DNA from: UMGS75 sp963648435
Lineage (GTDB): Bacteria; Bacillota_I; Bacilli_A; ML615J-28; CAG-313
DNA length: 43,839 bases
Assembly: GCA_963648435.1 (NCBI GenBank)
Contig: CAVJDT010000010.1
Coordinates: 1-43,839 of the forward strand
Direction: 5' to 3'
Shown: in pieces, positions 41,276 to 43,839 of the stretch
How the letters are laid out: each line of letters starts with the position of its first letter
Numbering within the stretch: position 1 is the stretch's first letter
Notes under the pieces: model-generated
Told to the model about the DNA's origin: nothing
Database searches by the model: none
The model's input: the letters and a program-made list of their open reading frames with translations, nothing else
Made by a program: the position numbers and the translations under genes

Positions 41276-42754
41276 CTAATTACCTTCCTCTAAAAAACTC
41301 TTTTTTCCAAGTGTTGTATCATTTTCAATTTTTTCAATTAAAATATCTCTATATAGTTTGCCGGTAGCGAAAATATCAGTACCTTTCATAAATGGATAAG
41401 TTTCTTTATCAAATATATAATCAATTACCCCAACACGGTAATCTGCATTTTCATCAAGAGCAATGCCATTAATATAATATGAATTATTTATTATTTTAAC
41501 ACTATTAGTACTATAAACAATTTCTCCACCATTTGTAAATAAATTATAAAGAACATTACCTTTAAGTGTTACCATTTTAATGGTATTATCAAATGGCATT
41601 AATTGATATATTCGATTAACTGTAATTGCTTCACCTTCATTAATCGGGAATGCGGCTGCTCTAATTCCCCCAATATTAATGAATGCAACATCACATTTTT
41701 CATAATTATTCACACAATACTCAAGAAGAGTGTTACAAGACCATTCAACCCCATTTGATTTAGTCATATTTTTACCAGCTGTTCCAATAACTCGCTCAAA
41801 TACAGGGGCAGTTTCTTCAATTAAAGTATTAACATAAGCTAATACTTCTGAGTCATCATCCATAGTACTTGTAATAGACTTAGCTGAGGCAGTAGCACTT
41901 ACAACTTTTTTATTTTCATAATTATATGTAAGTTCAATCTCACCTACATACTCTCCTGATGAACCAGCTTGTACATATGGAACATCGACATTATCACTAG
42001 TTCGTTTATTATAACCAACACTCTTAACATGAGTATGACCGTTTACAACTGCGTCAATTCGTTCATCACTAGTAAGTTCCGCAAGGTCTTTATTAACGAC
42101 ACTTGATGCATCATGCCCAACCGCGATAACAATATCTACACCTTCTTCAGTTCTTAGTTTTTTAGAGATACTTGCGACGATATCTACAGGATAGGTAAAT
42201 TCATAATTTTCAACCATTTTAGTAGCAATACTATCTTCAAGACCAACCCCAATATAACCGATAATACCAATTTTTAAATCATCTTTTTCAACAATGTGAT
42301 ATGATTTCATATTAGTTGGTAAACTATTTGTTCTTTTATCAACTACATTACAACCTAATAAAGGAAAGTTTGCTTCACCATTTTCAGTATTACCATCAAA
42401 ATAAGCTAAAACTGTATCAAGTTCCCAATCAAATTCATGATTTCCAACCGTCATTGCATCAAAACCAATCATATTCATGATATTAATCATATCACGGCCA
42501 TGACTATAATTAGATATAGCAGATCCTTGAAACATATCACCTGCAGAAATAATAATTGAATTTTCATCTTTACTCTCATTTATATAATTAGCTACTTTTG
42601 AAGCCTTATCTTTAATGGCTCCATGAAAATCATTAACCGTAAAAATTGTTATTTTCTTATCTTCTTTAGTTTCATTTGTATCATTTTTACATGATGGTAA
42701 AAACACAACCATCATTACAATTAGTAATAATAAAATATTAAATTTTCTTTTCAT
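41276..42754 (-). CDS. 5'-nucleotidase/UshA-type metallophosphatase lipoprotein
   Basis: A surface-anchored phosphatase likely to hydrolyse extracellular nucleotides for nucleoside and phosphate salvage. The 492-residue protein has a lipoprotein signal (lipobox FLPSC, C22) and a calcineurin-like N-terminal domain with the metal-binding blocks NDFHGAI, AGDMFQGS, GNHEFDWELD and NGHTHV. The C-terminal 5'-nucleotidase domain has GGIRAAAFPINEGEAITVNRIYQLMPFDN. The ATG at MKRKFN was chosen because GAGG lies 9 bases upstream; an earlier in-frame ATG overlaps that site. It leads the operon to degV, the U32 gene, MATE, trmL and the 60-residue gene. Confidence 0.92.
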   Translation of the reverse strand: MKRKFNILLLLIVMMVVFLPSCKNDTNETKEDKKITIFTVNDFHGAIKDKASKVANYINESKDENSIIISAGDMFQGSAISNYSHGRDMINIMNMIGFDAMTVGNHEFDWELDTVLAYFDGNTENGEANFPLLGCNVVDKRTNSLPTNMKSYHIVEKDDLKIGIIGYIGVGLEDSIATKMVENYEFTYPVDIVASISKKLRTEEGVDIVIAVGHDASSVVNKDLAELTSDERIDAVVNGHTHVKSVGYNKRTSDNVDVPYVQAGSSGEYVGEIELTYNYENKKVVSATASAKSITSTMDDDSEVLAYVNTLIEETAPVFERVIGTAGKNMTKSNGVEWSCNTLLEYCVNNYEKCDVAFINIGGIRAAAFPINEGEAITVNRIYQLMPFDNTIKMVTLKGNVLYNLFTNGGEIVYSTNSVKIINNSYYINGIALDENADYRVGVIDYIFDKETYPFMKGTDIFATGKLYRDILIEKIENDTTLGKKSFLEEGN

Positions 42755-42780
42755 GTAAATTAACCTCATTCTTATGTTTA

Positions 42781-42809
42781 ATTATAACATATTTCCAATT
42801 TTTTTTCAA
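42781..42809 (-). promoter_or_regulatory. sigma-A promoter of the 5'-nucleotidase operon
   Basis: On the minus strand TTGAAA and TATAAT are separated by 17 bases, about 27 bases before the start codon. Confidence 0.75.
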
Positions 42810-42849
42810 CTTTAATAATCTTAATTTGTAACCATTTAACGCAAATAAA

Positions 42850-42878
42850 TTGCTTTTTTCCACAATTTGTTGTATAAT
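42850..42878 (+). promoter_or_regulatory. sigma-A promoter of tRNA-Lys
   Basis: TTGCTT and TATAAT are separated by 17 bases, with the tRNA starting 20 bases after the -10 box. Confidence 0.7.
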
Positions 42879-42897
42879 ATTATAGCGTGTTTGATAT

Positions 42898-42973
42898 GCA
42901 CCCTTAGCTCAGTTGGTAGAGCAACTGACTCTTAATCAGTGGGTCCAGGGTTCGAGTCCCTGAGGGTGTACCA
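42898..42973 (+). tRNA. tRNA-Lys (anticodon CUU)
   Basis: A full cloverleaf of 76 bases with encoded CCA. The acceptor stem GCACCCT pairs with AGGGTGT (a G-U at the first pair), the D arm has AGCTCAGTTGGTAGAGC, the anticodon stem ACTGA/TCAGT encloses loop CTCTTAA with anticodon CTT, and the T arm contains GGTTCGAGTCC. It reads the AAG lysine codon. It is followed by a plus-strand terminator. Confidence 0.97.
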
Positions 42974-42986
42974 TTAGAATGTATCT

Positions 42987-43014
42987 ATAAGTCATCTAAG
43001 ATGGCTTATTTTTT
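42987..43014 (+). terminator. terminator of tRNA-Lys
   Basis: ATAAGTCATC pairs with GATGGCTTAT (one G-U) around a TAA loop and is followed by six T. Confidence 0.8.
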
Positions 43015-43078
43015 AATTTGATTTGGTTGATTAATAATCAACTTTATGGTGTAATATAGGTGATAGGAAGTATCAAAT

Positions 43079-43839
43079 ATGAGTAAAATAATTGTTAAAG
43101 ATAAATAAATTACTATCACAGAATTTAATGATGACGATTATGTTAGTCTAACAGATATAGCAAAATTTTTAAATAATGATGATCCAATATCCTATTCAAA
43201 ATTGGATGAGATTAAAGGATACAATAGATTATATTGGCTTATGGGAAACGCTAAATAATCCAAATTTTAACCGCGTCGAATTCAACACCTTTAAAAAAGA
43301 ATATGGACGCAATTCTTTTGTTATGACACCACCAAAATGGATAAAATCTACAAATGCAATAGGGATATAGCTTTAGAATTTGCTTCTTGGATTTCTCCTA
43401 AAATTAAGTTATATATAATAAAGGAATTTCAAAGATTAAAATCATTGGAAAGCGATAAATTAGAATGGCTTGAGCAACGATTAATTGTTAAGTTAAACTA
43501 CTTAATAAACACCGAGGCGGTAAGTAAATATATAATAACAGTAAATTTAACAACCGAACAAAAAAAACAAAATTTATGCAAGTGAAGCAGACATATTAAA
43601 TGTGGCTTTATTTGGCTTGACTACAAAACAGTGGCGAGAGGCTAATCCTAGTAAAGATGGAAATGTTAGGAATTCGCTTCTACAATTGAGCTTGCAATAC
43701 TTTCTAATTTGGAATTTTAGAAGTTCAAAACTTATAGAAGAAAATATACCTCCACAAACAAGATTAATTATATTAAATAATGAAGCAAACAAAGAAAAAG
43801 AATTATTCAAGAACAAAGTTAGAGTTATCACTCTAACCC
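43079..43839 (+). pseudogene. KilA-N domain protein, multiply disrupted, cut by the window edge
   Basis: KilA-N proteins are phage-type DNA-binding proteins. The reading starts normally with AGGAAG before ATG and MSKIIVKDK, then meets TAA at 43106-43108. It continues ITITEFNDDDYVSLTDIAKF, shifts frame near 43195 into YIGLWETLNNPNFN and PPKWIKSTNAIGI, and stops at 43370. About a dozen residues seem deleted before RDIALEFASWISPKIKLY (from about 43360). It shifts again near 43565 into YASEADILNVALFG and TTKQWREANP, and near 43672 into ASTIELAILSNLEF. At least three frameshifts and one stop make function impossible. It lies just past the tRNA-Lys terminator, a common place for phage-derived genes. 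Confidence 0.88.
43818..43837. other. hairpin at the window edge
   Basis: GTTAGAGT pairs with ACTCTAAC around a 4-base loop. It could be the terminator of the KilA-N pseudogene, but the sequence ends before any T run could be seen. Confidence 0.35.

Noticed and set aside
1..43839. Mycoplasma-type code with UGA as Trp.
   Set aside because: All long genes are full length without reading TGA as sense, and their Trp codons are TGG. An AT-rich genome with UGA-Trp would show many internal TGA codons.

Overview
The window is an AT-rich bacterial chromosome segment from a spore-forming, low-GC member of the Firmicutes (class Bacilli in the broad sense). The evidence is Spo0A, SpoIVB and SpoIVA, Bacillus-like gene orders (spoIVA next to the HU gene; nusB-xseA-xseB-dxs-recN-spoIVB-spo0A; rnhC next to mutS2 and a thioredoxin; hisS-aspS behind a T-box), Gram-positive Shine-Dalgarno sites and near-consensus sigma-A promoters. 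The AT content and missing intermediate genes suggest a streamlined lineage such as the uncultured gut Bacilli near Erysipelotrichales and the Mollicutes; that placement is inference. Trp is written as TGG and long frames are open under the standard code. None of the 39 intact genes ends in TGA (27 TAA, 12 TAG), which is the most unusual property seen.

Layout. 1-2 kb: an ISL3-type transposase with decayed DNA on its left and inverted clusters of an octamer at both flanks. 2-4.5 kb: HU, SpoIVA (with a sigma-E-like promoter) and an Ntdp-type nucleotide phosphatase. 4.6-9.1 kb: Fic protein, thioredoxin-like protein and MutS2, divergent from RNase HIII. 9.2-18.7 kb: one long minus-strand unit behind a T-box leader: hisS, aspS, comEB, a Lon/PDZ protease, a small membrane protein, lspA, rluD, trkA and trkH. 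18.8-24.1 kb: an Xre-cupin regulator followed by potA, potB, potC and potD. 24.1-25.7 kb: DNA polymerase IV, apparently starting at ATT, divergent from a 71-residue membrane protein. 25.7-34.8 kb: spo0A, spoIVB, recN, dxs, xseB, xseA, nusB and a degenerate esterase-like lipoprotein. 34.9-42.8 kb: a NahK-like sugar kinase, a 60-residue protein, trmL, a MATE transporter, an RlhA-type U32 protein, DegV and a 5'-nucleotidase lipoprotein. 42.9 kb to the end: tRNA-Lys(CUU) and a broken KilA-N gene running off the edge.

Functional picture. The genes serve translation supply, genome maintenance, envelope processing, potassium and polyamine uptake, isoprenoid synthesis and entry into sporulation. Most genes lie on the minus strand in tightly packed operons, and several terminators are folded into the stop codon of the gene they follow. 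Accessory DNA is confined to the two edges.
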